A stretch of 64,000 nucleotides of DNA from Actinokineospora terrae (GCF_900111175.1 NZ_FOGI01000012.1:62001-126000), one strand, 5' to 3'. Positions 1 to 9,163 are shown, numbered from the stretch's first letter. The notes: generated from the sequence alone by a model not told the origin. Translations and numbers: made by a program.

Positions 1-132
1 AGGTCCGCGAGACCGGATGTGCCGCCGCGAGACCGGTTCATCATCGGCCGGCACCGCCGTTGCCGCGACAGCAAGGGAACCGGGACCCAGTGGGCCCCGG
101 TAACCGGTGTCCTGCTCGGCCCGGTGTCCCGG

Positions 133-2064
133 TCAGATCGTGAACCGACCCACGATGCCGCGCATGCGCTCGGCGGTGCCCGCGAGTTCCTCGGCCGCCA
201 CCGCGGTGGACACGGCGCCGGTCGTGGTCTGCTGGTTCTCCTCGACGACCTCGCCGATGCCGATGGCCATCTCGCGTGCGCCGGAGGCGACCTGGCCGAT
301 GGCGCGGCTTATGTCCCCCGTGGTGGCCGACTGCTCCTCGACCGCCGCGGCGATGGTGGTCTGGAAGTCGTTGATGCGGGCGATGACGCTCGCGATGCCC
401 TCGATGGCGGCGACGGCGGCCTTGGCGTCGGTCTGGATGGCCTCGACCTTGGCGGAGATGTCGCCGGTGGCCTTGGAGGTCTCGTGGGCGAGGTCCTTGA
501 CCTCACCGGCGACCACGGCGAAGCCCTTGCCGGACTCGCCCGCACGGGCGGCCTCGATGGTGGCGTTGAGGGCCAGCAGGTTGGTCTGGTCGGCGATGGC
601 GGTGATGACCTTGACGACCTCGCCGATCTGCTTGGAGCTCTCCTCGAGGCGGTTGATGGTGGACTGGGTGGCGATGGCGGCGTCGACCGCCTCGACGGCG
701 ACGGCGGCGGCCCGGCTGGCGCCGGAGGAGATCTCGTCGATGGCGGCGGTCATGCCGTCGGCGCCGGTGGACACCGAGTCGACGTGGGCGGAGACCTGGT
801 TGGCGATGGAGCCGACCTCACCGGCCCGCGCCGCGCTGGACTCGGCGGTGCGGCGCAGCTCCCCGGAGACCGCGGACAGCTCGGTGGAGGCGCTGGCCAC
901 GCCGTCGGCGTCGCCCTGCAGCTCCTCGATGGCGGACTTGACCCGGCCGAGCGCCTCGTTGAGCGCGGTGCCCATCTGGCCGACCTCGTCGCGGGTGTCG
1001 ACCGGCACGCGCTGGGTGAGATCGCCCTCGGCCAGGGCGCGCAGGGTGCCCACGGTGCGGCGCAGCGGCACGGTCGCCGAGAGGTAGAAGCCGACCAGCA
1101 GGTAGCCGACCACCAGCACCGCGATCAGGGTGGCGAGCTCGACCACGAGGGCCTTCTGCTCGAACCCGTCGATGCGGGTCACCAGCAGCGCGTCCAGCTC
1201 GGGGCCCAGCTTGTCCATCAGCTGGACGACCTCGGTGCGCGCGGTGTCGCCGGTCGCGGCGGTGATCGCGGACAGGTTCCCGGTCCCCACCGCGGTGTTG
1301 ACCTGGGCCAGGATCGCCCCGAGCGCCTTCTGCTCTGCGTCCACATCGGACTTGGCGGCGGCCAGCTCGGCGCGGGAGGTCTTCTCGAACGAGGTCTTCA
1401 TCCCGGTGTCGACCGCGGCCTGGGTGTTCTCCAGGGCGCCGGAGGCCTTCGACAGGCGCAGCCGGGTCTCCTCCAGGCGGTCGGTGGAGCCGTCGGCGAC
1501 GGCCAGGGTGGCGTCGTCGACGACCTGACCGGCCAGGTCGAGCAGCGCGGGCAGGCGGAACACCAGCGCGTCCATCAGGTAGTACGAGTCGAGGTCCGGG
1601 TCGAGCGTCAGGTTCGAGGTGTCCGAGATGGACACGATGAGCGTCAGCAGCGCCGCGGAGGCCTTGCCGTACGCGTCGTAGGCGGCCTGGCCCTGACCGG
1701 CCTTCACCGCGGCGGACAGCGCCGTCTTGGCGGTGCTCCAGGCCGCGGAGACGCCGAGCTCGGCGCCCAGGGTCGCGTCGACGGCGTCGACCGCGGCGAT
1801 CTCGTCGGTGATCGCGCCGGTGGTGGTGCCCGCCGCGGTGGCCCTGCGGGCGTCCACAGTGGCCGCGGTCAGGGTCAGGACGGGGCGCAGGTACGCGACG
1901 CCGTCGCGCTCCTTGGCGCTGAAGTCCACCTGGGCGGTCTGGATGCCGATGTAGCCCCACGACACGAAGGCCAGCGGCAGCAGCAGGACCACGGTGAGCA
2001 GAAGGATCTTGTACGCGTACTTGAGCCTGCCGAGCAACGCGCTGGCTGGTGCGAACAGTGCCAC
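133..2064 (-). CDS. Methyl-accepting chemotaxis protein
   Basis: Membrane chemoreceptor of about 643 residues that would control CheA through CheW. A short N-terminal segment is followed by a transmembrane helix (about residues 15-38), an extracellular sensing region of some 280 residues, a second transmembrane helix, a HAMP linker and a long helical signalling domain carrying the hairpin-tip motif DQTNLLALNATIEAARAGE. The frame stays open upstream to 2187, but I chose the GTG at 2064 because GAGGAG lies 6 bases before it and the first transmembrane helix then follows directly. A sigma-28-type promoter (2103-2129) lies 41 bases upstream, which supports this start. It is monocistronic as far as I can see. 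The ligand cannot be inferred. Confidence 0.93.
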   Translation of the reverse strand: MALFAPASALLGRLKYAYKILLLTVVLLLPLAFVSWGYIGIQTAQVDFSAKERDGVAYLRPVLTLTAATVDARRATAAGTTTGAITDEIAAVDAVDATLGAELGVSAAWSTAKTALSAAVKAGQGQAAYDAYGKASAALLTLIVSISDTSNLTLDPDLDSYYLMDALVFRLPALLDLAGQVVDDATLAVADGSTDRLEETRLRLSKASGALENTQAAVDTGMKTSFEKTSRAELAAAKSDVDAEQKALGAILAQVNTAVGTGNLSAITAATGDTARTEVVQLMDKLGPELDALLVTRIDGFEQKALVVELATLIAVLVVGYLLVGFYLSATVPLRRTVGTLRALAEGDLTQRVPVDTRDEVGQMGTALNEALGRVKSAIEELQGDADGVASASTELSAVSGELRRTAESSAARAGEVGSIANQVSAHVDSVSTGADGMTAAIDEISSGASRAAAVAVEAVDAAIATQSTINRLEESSKQIGEVVKVITAIADQTNLLALNATIEAARAGESGKGFAVVAGEVKDLAHETSKATGDISAKVEAIQTDAKAAVAAIEGIASVIARINDFQTTIAAAVEEQSATTGDISRAIGQVASGAREMAIGIGEVVEENQQTTTGAVSTAVAAEELAGTAERMRGIVGRFTI

Positions 2065-2102
2065 GGCCCACTCCTCACCACTGACGTCCTTCGTTTCCCG
2101 GA

Positions 2103-2130
2103 CACTCGGCTCGAAGACACCAGATCTGAG
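2103..2130 (-). promoter_or_regulatory. Sigma-28-type promoter of the first chemoreceptor gene
   Basis: On the minus strand this reads CTCA, then 16 bases, then GCCGAG. It matches the TCA-N16-GCCGA(A/T) pattern shared by other flagellar promoters in this window except for G at the last position. The -10-like element ends 41 bases before the GTG start at 2064. Confidence 0.6.
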
Positions 2131-2256
2131 GAAAGCCGCACTGTGCACATTCCTCCCGCCACCCACCCCCTCATCCCCGCCCGGCATCGTTCCCGGCTTG
2201 GCAGCCCGGCGCGCGGATCAGCGGGGACTTGGTCGCGTGGGGCTGGTGCCACCCGG

Positions 2257-4272
2257 TCAGCCCACGTGGATACCCGGTCTGCGAGCGGGGTCCGGCTCGG
2301 CGGCGCGCAGGATCTCCCTGGTCACCGGGGCGGTGTCGCCCTGGCCGAGCAGCAGGTAGCGGAACAGGTGCGTGAGCGGGTTGCCCTCCGACCACTCGAA
2401 GTAGCACCGCGGCTTGACCCCGGTGGCGTCGCGCAGGGCGAGCAGCAGCGCCGCGATCGCGTTGGGCGCGGCCGGGCTGTCGGCGCGCAGCACCCGGTGC
2501 CCGTCCACGTCGACCCCGCGCACCCGCAGCACGTCGCTGAAGTCCGACGGGTCGACCACGTCGATCTCCAGGAACAGCACGTCCGCGCCGCCGGGCACCG
2601 GGTTGAGGCCGCGCTGCTCGGCCTCCTTGGCCGCGTACTCCTCGGCGTCCCCGGCCTGGCGCTTGTTGGCGATGATGTTGAGCCTGCCGTCGTGCTCGAG
2701 CGAGTCGGTGACGAACCGGCGGGCCTGCTCGTCGAACTCGATCCGGTCGGCGCGCAGCTCGGTGGTCCTGGTGACCCGGGAGACCAGCGACACCGCGACG
2801 ACCCCGGCCACGAACACCGCGCAGATCGCGAGGCCGTCCGGCTTCTCGACCACGTTGGCCACCAGGGCGTAGAGCAGCACGAGGGTGAGCGCGCAGAACC
2901 CGACCGTCTTGCCGGTCTCCTTGCGGCGCAGCGCGGAGATGGTGACGGCGAACGCGCCGGAGACCATCATCGCCAGGATGCCGGTGGCGTAGGCGCCTGC
3001 CTGGGCGTTGACGTCGGCGTCGAAGGCGATGGTGATGACGACGCACAGCGCGGTGTAGACGAGCACGACCGGGCGGACCGCGCGGCCCCACTCCGGCGCC
3101 ATGCCGTAGGACGGCAGGTAGCGCGGCACGATGTTGATCAGCCCGGCCATCGCCGACGCCCCGGCGAACCAGAGGATCAGGATGCTGCTGATGTCGTAGG
3201 CGGTGCCGAAGACGTCGCCCAGCCTGGAGTGCGCGAGGTAGGCCAGCGCGCGGCCGACCGCGGCCCCGCCCGGCTCGAACTCCTTGGCCGGGATGAGCAC
3301 GGTGGTGATGAGGCTGGTGGCGATGAGGTAGCCGGACATGATGAGCGCCGCGGTGGTGAGCAGCTTGCGGGTGTTGCGGACCCGGCTCGCCAGCCGCTTC
3401 TCGGGCGAGTCCCCCTCGGCGGCGATCAGCGGCATCATGCTGACCCCGGTCTCGAAGCCGGACAGGCCGAGCACCAGCAGCGGGAACGCCAGCACCGCGG
3501 TGCCGACGAGGTTGCCGCCGGAGGTCAGCGCGGACCACCAGTCGGCGAACTGGGCGCCGTGGGTGGCCAGGTCGACCACGCCGACGACCACGATCACCGC
3601 GTTGAGCGCCAGGAACACCGCCACCAGCGGGATGGCGACCACCACGGCCTCGCTGAAGCCGAGCAGGAACACCCCGCCGAGCACCAGCAGCAGGAGCACG
3701 GTCACCAGCACCTCGTGGCCGTGCAGCAGCGACGGGAAGAACGGGTTCTCCACCATGTGCACGGTCGCGTCGGCGGCGGACAGGGTGATGGTGATGATCC
3801 ACGAGGTGGCCACGAACCCCAGCAGCACCAGCACGAACACCTTGCCCCGCCAGAACGGCAGCAGCTTCTCCAGCATCGCCACCGAGCCCTGGCCGTTGGG
3901 GCTCTCCCCCGCCACCCGCCGGTACATCGGCAGCATGCCGAACAGCGTCAGCGCCACGATCAGCACGGTCGCGATCGGGGAGACGGCGCCCGCGGCGACG
4001 GCGGCGATGGCCGGGAGGTAGGACAGGGTGGAGAAGTAGTCGACGCCGGTGAGGCACATGACCTTCCACCACGCCTGCGGGGTGCCGTGGTCCTCGTGCC
4101 CGGCGCGGCCGACCGGCTGCACGCGGTGGCGCAGCAGCCACCTGGCCAGCGGTCGCCGCGGCGGGCCGCCCTCGGTCGGCGAGTCCACTTCGGCCGGGAG
4201 CCGGTAGGCGGGCTCGGTCGTGTCCTGCTCACCCTCAGGGGTCACTCGCTGCACAGCAGCAGCATGCCGCAA
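2257..4272 (-). CDS. APC-superfamily amino acid permease
   Basis: Polytopic membrane transporter of up to 671 residues. About twelve hydrophobic segments span residues 75-510, followed by a cytoplasmic C-terminal region of about 150 residues. It resembles the long actinobacterial APC permeases (amino acid/polyamine/organocation family); the substrate is unknown. The first possible start is TTG at 4272, with in-frame GTG codons 18 and 27 bases later, so the exact N-terminus is uncertain; none has a strong ribosome binding site. It lies between a chemoreceptor gene and csrA on the same strand, but no flagellar promoter is evident, and its role in motility is doubtful. Confidence 0.82.
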   Translation of the reverse strand: MRHAAAVQRVTPEGEQDTTEPAYRLPAEVDSPTEGGPPRRPLARWLLRHRVQPVGRAGHEDHGTPQAWWKVMCLTGVDYFSTLSYLPAIAAVAAGAVSPIATVLIVALTLFGMLPMYRRVAGESPNGQGSVAMLEKLLPFWRGKVFVLVLLGFVATSWIITITLSAADATVHMVENPFFPSLLHGHEVLVTVLLLLVLGGVFLLGFSEAVVVAIPLVAVFLALNAVIVVVGVVDLATHGAQFADWWSALTSGGNLVGTAVLAFPLLVLGLSGFETGVSMMPLIAAEGDSPEKRLASRVRNTRKLLTTAALIMSGYLIATSLITTVLIPAKEFEPGGAAVGRALAYLAHSRLGDVFGTAYDISSILILWFAGASAMAGLINIVPRYLPSYGMAPEWGRAVRPVVLVYTALCVVITIAFDADVNAQAGAYATGILAMMVSGAFAVTISALRRKETGKTVGFCALTLVLLYALVANVVEKPDGLAICAVFVAGVVAVSLVSRVTRTTELRADRIEFDEQARRFVTDSLEHDGRLNIIANKRQAGDAEEYAAKEAEQRGLNPVPGGADVLFLEIDVVDPSDFSDVLRVRGVDVDGHRVLRADSPAAPNAIAALLLALRDATGVKPRCYFEWSEGNPLTHLFRYLLLGQGDTAPVTREILRAAEPDPARRPGIHVG

Positions 4273-4392
4273 GACACCGGCGGGCGCGGGATTTCACCGT
4301 GCCGCACGGTGTGCGCCCACCGATTGGCACCACGATGGGTGATTTGCCCGACGTGCGACACCCCGCCCGGCGGGACTCCGGTGCCCGGCGCG

Positions 4393-4749
4393 TCAGGTCC
4401 CCGGCGGGCGGGGGGTCGGGTGCCGCGGGTCGGCGGGGCGGGCGGGCCCGGGAACGGGTGGTGTCGGCACCGGCCCCGGAGTGGGGGCGGTGCCCGCGGT
4501 GGGGCGGGGCGGGCCGGGTCCGCGCTTGCGCAGCGCGTCGGTGAGCAGGGCGGCGCCCTCGTCGACCGAGCGGGCCGCCTGCTCGTTGGCCTTGCGCAGT
4601 TCCCGGTAGACCTCGTCGCGGTGCACGGTGACGGATCTGGGTGCCTGGATGCCCACGCGGACCACGTCGCCCCTGATGTCGAGCACGGTGACGGTGACCT
4701 CGTCCCCGATCCGCACGCTCTCCCCGGTCCGACGAGTCAGCACCAGCAC
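4393..4749 (-). CDS. csrA: CsrA, carbon storage/translational regulator with proline-rich tail
   Basis: RNA-binding translational repressor of 118 residues. Residues 1-60 are a typical CsrA core starting MLVLTRRTGESVRIGD with VRVGIQAP and HRDEVY following. Residues about 76-118 form an unusual tail made mostly of Pro, Gly, Ala and Thr, absent from the usual 60-75 residue family members. The gene lies 24 bases downstream of fliW, the order known from Bacillus, where FliW sequesters CsrA until flagellin titrates FliW away. Flagellin mRNA is the likely target, because the fliC leader carries two ANGGA motifs. It is probably the last gene of the flgN-flgK-flgL-fliW-csrA operon. Confidence 0.95.
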   Translation of the reverse strand: MLVLTRRTGESVRIGDEVTVTVLDIRGDVVRVGIQAPRSVTVHRDEVYRELRKANEQAARSVDEGAALLTDALRKRGPGPPRPTAGTAPTPGPVPTPPVPGPARPADPRHPTPRPPGT

Positions 4750-4773
4750 GTGATCTCTCCTCCCCCCACCGCT

Positions 4774-5286
4774 TCAGGCGGGCAACAACCGGGCTCGGAT
4801 GGGGAGATCTTCCTCCAGGATCACCTGGACCGCTCGTCGGGTGCTCTGGTCGACGATGACCGGGGCGAGCAGGTTGGCGGTGGCCTCGGCGACCGAACCG
4901 GCGGCGGTGACCACCAGCAGGACCAGCAGGTCCTCAGGGTCCGTGGTGCCCAGCTGCTCCAGCACCTGGGCGCTGACCTGCGGGGCGTAGTCCGGGTAGA
5001 ACGGCGCGGGCGGCACCACCAGGAAGCGCAGCGCCGGGTCGTCGACCGAGCGCAGCGTGAACAGCGGGCCGTCGGGGTCGACGGCGACCAGCACGAACTC
5101 GCGGTGCTCCGGGAACCCCGGCATGGGGGTGCGGAACTCGATGGTCGGCAGTGCGTGCCCTGCCTCGGCTGCGGTGGTGCTCACGGCGGACGCGGTGCCT
5201 CCTCGGGCAAGCGGCGCGGACAGCGTGGAAGGTCCAGCGGACAGCGTGGAACGTCCAGCGGACGGCGTGGAAAGCGCGGCGGTCAT
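4774..5286 (-). CDS. fliW: FliW, flagellin- and CsrA-binding assembly factor
   Basis: Protein of 170 residues matching FliW over residues about 47-170 (PTIEFRTPMPGFPEH, then the core ending in QVILEEDLPIRARLL). FliW binds CsrA and flagellin and couples flagellin translation to secretion. The start overlaps the flgL stop (ATGA), supporting 5286. That start leaves an extra 45-residue N-terminus rich in Ser, Thr and Ala, encoded by imperfect tandem copies of a short unit related to GTGGAA(A/C)GTCCAGCGGAC (plus-strand sense). A downstream GTG (residue 35) would remove this extension but has no good ribosome binding site. csrA follows directly. Confidence 0.93.
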   Translation of the reverse strand: MTAALSTPSAGRSTLSAGPSTLSAPLARGGTASAVSTTAAEAGHALPTIEFRTPMPGFPEHREFVLVAVDPDGPLFTLRSVDDPALRFLVVPPAPFYPDYAPQVSAQVLEQLGTTDPEDLLVLLVVTAAGSVAEATANLLAPVIVDQSTRRAVQVILEEDLPIRARLLPA

Positions 5287-6170
5287 CGCAGGAAGTCCAA
5301 CAGGGAGGGCTGAACGACCCGGGCGGTCGCGGCGAGCGCCGCCTGGTAGCCCGCGGTCTGGGTCTGCAGGTCGATCACCGCCTTGGCCATGTCGATATCC
5401 TCGATCTCGGACAACCGCCCGGTCAGCGCCAGGACCTGGGTGCTCGCGGTGTCCTGGGCCGCGGTGAGCTGACTGTAACGGCTGCCCACCCCCGCGAGTT
5501 CGTTCGTGACACGCGATTTGGCGAGATCCAACCGATCGAGGTCACCGGAAAGGGTGGCGGGGTTGGTTTCCAGGCCGGTGGCGATGGAGGCGAGCACGTC
5601 GAAGACGTTGCCCGCGCTGGTGCCGAAGACGTCCGCGGAGACGTCCACGCGGACCTGGGTGCTGTCGCCGACGCGGCGCTGCACGCTGCCGGTGTCGCCC
5701 TGGTACACGCCGGTGTCGAGGAACGCGCTGGTCTTGTCGGTGGTGCCGCCGAAGACCGGGCGGTCCAGGTAGGTGGTGTTGGCGACCGAGATCATGTTCT
5801 CCCGCAGGGAGCGGACCTCGACGGCGATCCCGGCGCGCGCCGACGGGTTGCTCAGCGCGGGCTCGGACATGCCCTGCAGCACCAGGTCGCGGGCGCGGTT
5901 GAGCAGGTCGCTGCCGGTGCTCAGCGCGTTCTCCGCGGTGCTCAGCCTGGCGATGCCGTCGGTGGCGCTGCGGTCGTAGCGGTCGCGGGTCGCGATGTCG
6001 GAGCGGACCTGCATGGCCGAGACGACGCCGGTCGGGGAGTCCGACGGCTTGGCCACCTGCTTGCCGGTGGTCATCTGCTCGCGCAGCCGGTCGACGTTGT
6101 TCTGGCTGGTGCGCAGACCGGCCAGCACCTTGGCCGAGGTGGACTGCTCGGTCACCCGGAAACCCGTCAT
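5283..6170 (-). CDS. flgL: FlgL, hook-filament junction protein HAP3
   Basis: Flagellar hook-filament junction protein of 295 residues, secreted through the flagellar export apparatus and located between FlgK and the filament. The N-terminal flagellin-like D0 helix begins MTGFRVTEQSTSAKVLAGL and the C-terminus has the heptad-rich helix QTQTAGYQAALAATARVVQ ending in LDFLR. The start at 6170 lies just after the flgK stop; the open frame extends further upstream only as a shadow of flgK. The stop overlaps the fliW start. Length is normal for the family. Confidence 0.95.
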   Translation of the reverse strand: MTGFRVTEQSTSAKVLAGLRTSQNNVDRLREQMTTGKQVAKPSDSPTGVVSAMQVRSDIATRDRYDRSATDGIARLSTAENALSTGSDLLNRARDLVLQGMSEPALSNPSARAGIAVEVRSLRENMISVANTTYLDRPVFGGTTDKTSAFLDTGVYQGDTGSVQRRVGDSTQVRVDVSADVFGTSAGNVFDVLASIATGLETNPATLSGDLDRLDLAKSRVTNELAGVGSRYSQLTAAQDTASTQVLALTGRLSEIEDIDMAKAVIDLQTQTAGYQAALAATARVVQPSLLDFLR

Positions 6171-6172
6171 GG

Positions 6173-7555
6173 CTAGACCCCCATCCGGTTGATCAGCGTG
6201 TCGAGCATCGAGTCCACGGTGGACATGACCTTGGCGGCGGCCTCGTAGGAGCGCTGGTAGGTGATCATCGAGGTGAGCTCCTCGTCCAGGTTGACCCCGG
6301 AGGTGGCCGACCGCGCGGAGTCGACCTGGTTGGTGATGGTGCCCTGGGTGGTGGCGGCCTGTTCGGCGGCGCGCACGCGCATGCCGATGTCGGCGACGTT
6401 GGTGCGGTAGACCTCGTCGGCCCCGCCGGACTTCGAGCCGAGCCTGGCCATCGCGTCGGCGTTGCCGCCGCCGAGGGCCTGGGTGCTGCTCGCCGACGCG
6501 GCGATGTCGGCCGGGTTGGTGGTGGCGACCTTGATGGTGGCCGCGGTGGTGCCCGACATCAGGGCGCCGCCCGCGACGCCCGCCTTGGTGAACCCGGCGG
6601 CGTTGGCGGTGTTGATGGTGGTGGTGAGTGCGTTGGCCACCTTGTCGAAGCGGGCCAGCTGGTCGGGCAGCACGGTGTTGAGTCCGTTGAGCAGCGCGCC
6701 CGCCTTGCCGCCAGCGCCGGTGGCGACGGTGTCGGTGTCCACCCACTTGAGGGTCACCGGGTCAGCGCCAGCGGAGGCGATGTCGGCGCCGTTGGTCACC
6801 TTCAGGTCGCGGGAAGTGCTGCCGCTCACCAGGTTGGACCCACCGAGGGTGATGGTGACGGAGTCGTCGGCACCGCGGGTGAGCTGGCCACCGGTGAGCT
6901 CGACGAGCTTGAGGGCGGCGTTGTCGCGCTGGTCGGAGAGCTCGTTGGCGCTGACACCGGCGGCCTTGGCGCGCACGACGGCCTCGTTGAGGCTCGCCAG
7001 CTGCTTCGAGGCGGCGTTGATGTCGTTGACGTTGTTGACCAGCTGCGTGCGGCGGTCGGAGTACTGGCCTGCCAGCTCGGCTGACGCGGCGTTGAGCGTG
7101 CTCGCCACGGACTGGGCGCGGGTGAGCAGCTGGGTGCGGGACCCGGGGTCGCCGGGGTTGTCGGCCACGTCGGCGAAGCCGGACCACAGGTCGGTGAGCT
7201 GGGCCTGCAGGCCGTTGTCGCTCGGCTCGTTGTAGACCCGCTCGACGTCGACGAGGACGTCGTGGTTGGTGTCGGTGGTGGCCTTGCGCTCGTGCTCGGA
7301 GCGCACGCGGGCGTCCATGTAGGCGTCCTGCAGCCGGTTCACCGAAGTGACCTGGACGCCCTGGCCGGTGGAGAGCCGGTTCGGCGTCGACCAGAAGGCC
7401 GGGACCGGGGAGCCGCCGATCGAGGAGGTTTCCAGGCGCTGCCTGGTGTAGCCCTCGGTGCCCGCGTTCGCGATGTTCTGACCGGCCAGCTCGAGGCCCT
7501 GGCGCTGGGTGCGCAGGGCGGTGAGGGCGGTGTTGATCCCGTTGAAGGAGCTCAT
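6173..7555 (-). CDS. flgK: FlgK, hook-associated protein HAP1
   Basis: Hook-filament junction protein of 460 residues. The N-terminus carries the rod/hook/HAP signature (FNGINTALTALRTQRQGLELAGQNIANAGTEGYTRQR region, residues 4-39) and the C-terminus the matching helix (LTSMITYQRSYEAAAKVMST) used to pack in the axial structure. It is co-transcribed with flgN upstream, which abuts directly (flgN stop begins the base after the flgK start), and flgL downstream. Length is on the short side compared with enterobacterial FlgK but usual for Gram-positive homologues. Confidence 0.96.
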   Translation of the reverse strand: MSSFNGINTALTALRTQRQGLELAGQNIANAGTEGYTRQRLETSSIGGSPVPAFWSTPNRLSTGQGVQVTSVNRLQDAYMDARVRSEHERKATTDTNHDVLVDVERVYNEPSDNGLQAQLTDLWSGFADVADNPGDPGSRTQLLTRAQSVASTLNAASAELAGQYSDRRTQLVNNVNDINAASKQLASLNEAVVRAKAAGVSANELSDQRDNAALKLVELTGGQLTRGADDSVTITLGGSNLVSGSTSRDLKVTNGADIASAGADPVTLKWVDTDTVATGAGGKAGALLNGLNTVLPDQLARFDKVANALTTTINTANAAGFTKAGVAGGALMSGTTAATIKVATTNPADIAASASSTQALGGGNADAMARLGSKSGGADEVYRTNVADIGMRVRAAEQAATTQGTITNQVDSARSATSGVNLDEELTSMITYQRSYEAAAKVMSTVDSMLDTLINRMGV

Positions 7556-8044
7556 CTACAGGGCCTCGTCCACGAGTCGGGCACCCACGGCCGCGGGTGC
7601 GGTGCTGCCGTCGGCGCGGTACAGGCTGCCGTCACCGCCGCCGCGCACCACGCGCAGCGCCTCGGCGACCGCGCGGCGGCCCGAGGTCAGCAGGTCGCGG
7701 TTGGCCTCGACAGCGGCCTCGATCTCGGCCGACAGGGTCGCCAGCGCGGTGCGGTGCTCGGCGAACACCGCCGTCCACGGCTCGTCCAGGGCATCGGTGA
7801 GGGTGGCCAGGCTCGGGCCGGGCGGCAGGCCGAGGGTCTCGGCGAGCTCGTCGACCGCGGCGGCGCGCAGCAGCTCGGTGCTCTGGATGCGCTCGAGCAT
7901 CAGCTCGACCTCGTAGGTCGCCGACCCCAACCACCTGGTGCGGCCCGCGGCCAGCAGCAGGCTCTCCACCTCGAGCTTGAACAGCAGCAGGGACAGCAGC
8001 TCGCGCTGCCGCCAGAGGATCGCTGAGGTCTCGACGGGGTTCAT
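7556..8044 (-). CDS. flgN: FlgN-like flagellar export chaperone
   Basis: Predicted helical protein of 162 residues in the position of FlgN, the export chaperone for FlgK and FlgL, and immediately upstream of flgK. The helices around residues 5-45 and 55-130 and the start MNPVETSAILWRQRELLSLLLFK are compatible with the FlgN family; sequence conservation in this family is weak, so the call rests partly on position. The ATG at 8044 is preceded by GGAGG at good spacing. A further upstream open frame to 8182 lacks such a site and would overlap the promoter. It is the first gene of its operon. Confidence 0.78.
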   Translation of the reverse strand: MNPVETSAILWRQRELLSLLLFKLEVESLLLAAGRTRWLGSATYEVELMLERIQSTELLRAAAVDELAETLGLPPGPSLATLTDALDEPWTAVFAEHRTALATLSAEIEAAVEANRDLLTSGRRAVAEALRVVRGGGDGSLYRADGSTAPAAVGARLVDEAL

Positions 8045-8088
8045 CTGCGCTGCCTCCGGGGGCTTCTCCGATGGGTCTTCGTCAAGCC

Positions 8089-8115
8089 CTATCGACGCGG
8101 CCGGGGCGCGCTTGA
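8089..8115 (-). promoter_or_regulatory. Sigma-28-type promoter of flgN-flgK-flgL-fliW-csrA
   Basis: On the minus strand: CTCA, 16 bases, GTCGAT. One base differs from the local consensus TCA-N16-GCCGA(A/T). The -10-like element is 46 bases from the flgN start. Confidence 0.6.
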
Positions 8116-8267
8116 GGAATCCGCGGAAATCCTCCCGGGACTGTCGCACCCGAGACGCACCCGTAGGGCACTTGGCCAGCACCTCCCGGGCCTCACCTTT
8201 GTGACATCGAGGCGGACCGACGAACCGCCTGGACGTCCCAGATGGATTTCAGCGGCGGAGGAACGAC

Positions 8268-9137
8268 ATGGCGGAGAACCCGGGCACCACTCGCACCACC
8301 GACACCGACGGCCTCATCGCGGCCAACCTGCCGCTCGTCGGCCACGTGGTCCGCGAGATGCTGGCCAGGGTCCCCGCGCACGTCCGCCGCGACGAGCTGT
8401 TCTCCGCGGGCTCCGAGGCCCTCGTCGCCGCCGCCAACGCCTACGACCCCTCCCGCGGTGTCCCGTTCCCGGCTTACGCCGCGGTCCGCGTCCGCGGCGC
8501 GCTGCTCGACGAGCTGCGCGGCCAGGACTGGGCGAGCCGCTCGGTGCGCGGCAAGGTCCGCAAGCTGGAGGGCGCCCGCGACGCCTTCGTCGCCGAGCAC
8601 GGCCGGGTCCCCAACGACGCCGAGCTCGCCGCCGCGCTGGAGACCGACGTGCGCACCGTGGTGTCCATCCGCGACGACGTGCAGCGCTCCTTCGTGGTCA
8701 GCCTGCAGTCGGTCGTCACCGACGGCCCCGAGGCCTCCGAGATGGTCATCCCGGACGAGCGGGCCACCCCCGAGGACCTCATCGTCGAGCGCGAGCGGGT
8801 CGGGTACCTGCGCGACGCGGTCGAGGTGCTGCCGGAGCGGCTGCGCGTGGTCGTCGAGGAGTACTACTTCAACAACCGGCCGATGGCCGAGATCGCCGAG
8901 CGGCTCGGGGTCACCGAGTCGCGGGTCTCGCAGCTGCGCGCCGAGGCCACCGCTCTGCTGCGCGAGGGCATCAACTCCCAGCTCGACCCCGAGCGGGTGT
9001 CCTCGTCGGACAAGCCGGACGGCTGCGCCGCGCGCCGCCGCGCCTCGTACTACGCCGCCGTCGCGGCGCAGGGCACCCTGCGCACCCGTCTCGCCAAGAC
9101 GACCGCGCAGGGCGTCCCGATGGACATGTCCGCCTGA
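8268..9137 (+). CDS. fliA: FliA/WhiG-family RNA polymerase sigma-28 factor
   Basis: Flagellar sigma factor of 289 residues. Region 2 runs from about residue 15 to 90 (NLPLVGHVVREML through YAAVRVRGALLDELR), region 3 from about 95 to 165, and region 4 from about 180 to 240 with the helix-turn-helix MAEIAERLGVTESRVSQLRAE. A C-terminal tail of some 40 residues rich in Ala, Arg and Ser exceeds the usual family length. The start has a strong GGAGG. It lies divergent from flgN and directly upstream of fliC, and is the obvious candidate to read the TCA-N16-GCCGA promoters. Its own promoter does not fit that pattern. No flgM-like anti-sigma gene was found in the window. Confidence 0.95.
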   Translation: MAENPGTTRTTDTDGLIAANLPLVGHVVREMLARVPAHVRRDELFSAGSEALVAAANAYDPSRGVPFPAYAAVRVRGALLDELRGQDWASRSVRGKVRKLEGARDAFVAEHGRVPNDAELAAALETDVRTVVSIRDDVQRSFVVSLQSVVTDGPEASEMVIPDERATPEDLIVERERVGYLRDAVEVLPERLRVVVEEYYFNNRPMAEIAERLGVTESRVSQLRAEATALLREGINSQLDPERVSSSDKPDGCAARRRASYYAAVAAQGTLRTRLAKTTAQGVPMDMSA

Positions 9138-9163
9138 TCCAGGAAAAAACTTCCGCCGGAACC

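Noticed and set aside
80..100. CCGGGACCC/GGGCCCCGG hairpin as terminator of the first chemoreceptor gene
   Set aside because: The stem has an internal mismatch and no T-tract; too weak to call, although its position would fit.
19..5313. A 1764-codon open frame on the plus strand across the first 5.3 kb
   Set aside because: It is antisense to the chemoreceptor, permease, csrA and fliW genes, is made of low-complexity Gly/Arg/Asp/Val/Leu sequence typical of reverse-frame reading in high-GC DNA, and has no domain.
7556..8044. Possible anti-sigma factor FlgM
   Set aside because: The protein is too long (162 residues), lacks the FlgM C-terminal sigma-binding helices and directly precedes flgK, so FlgN fits better.
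8183..8267. Search for a TCA-N16-GCCGA promoter in front of fliA
   Set aside because: No match found, so fliA is probably under a different sigma factor or regulator.
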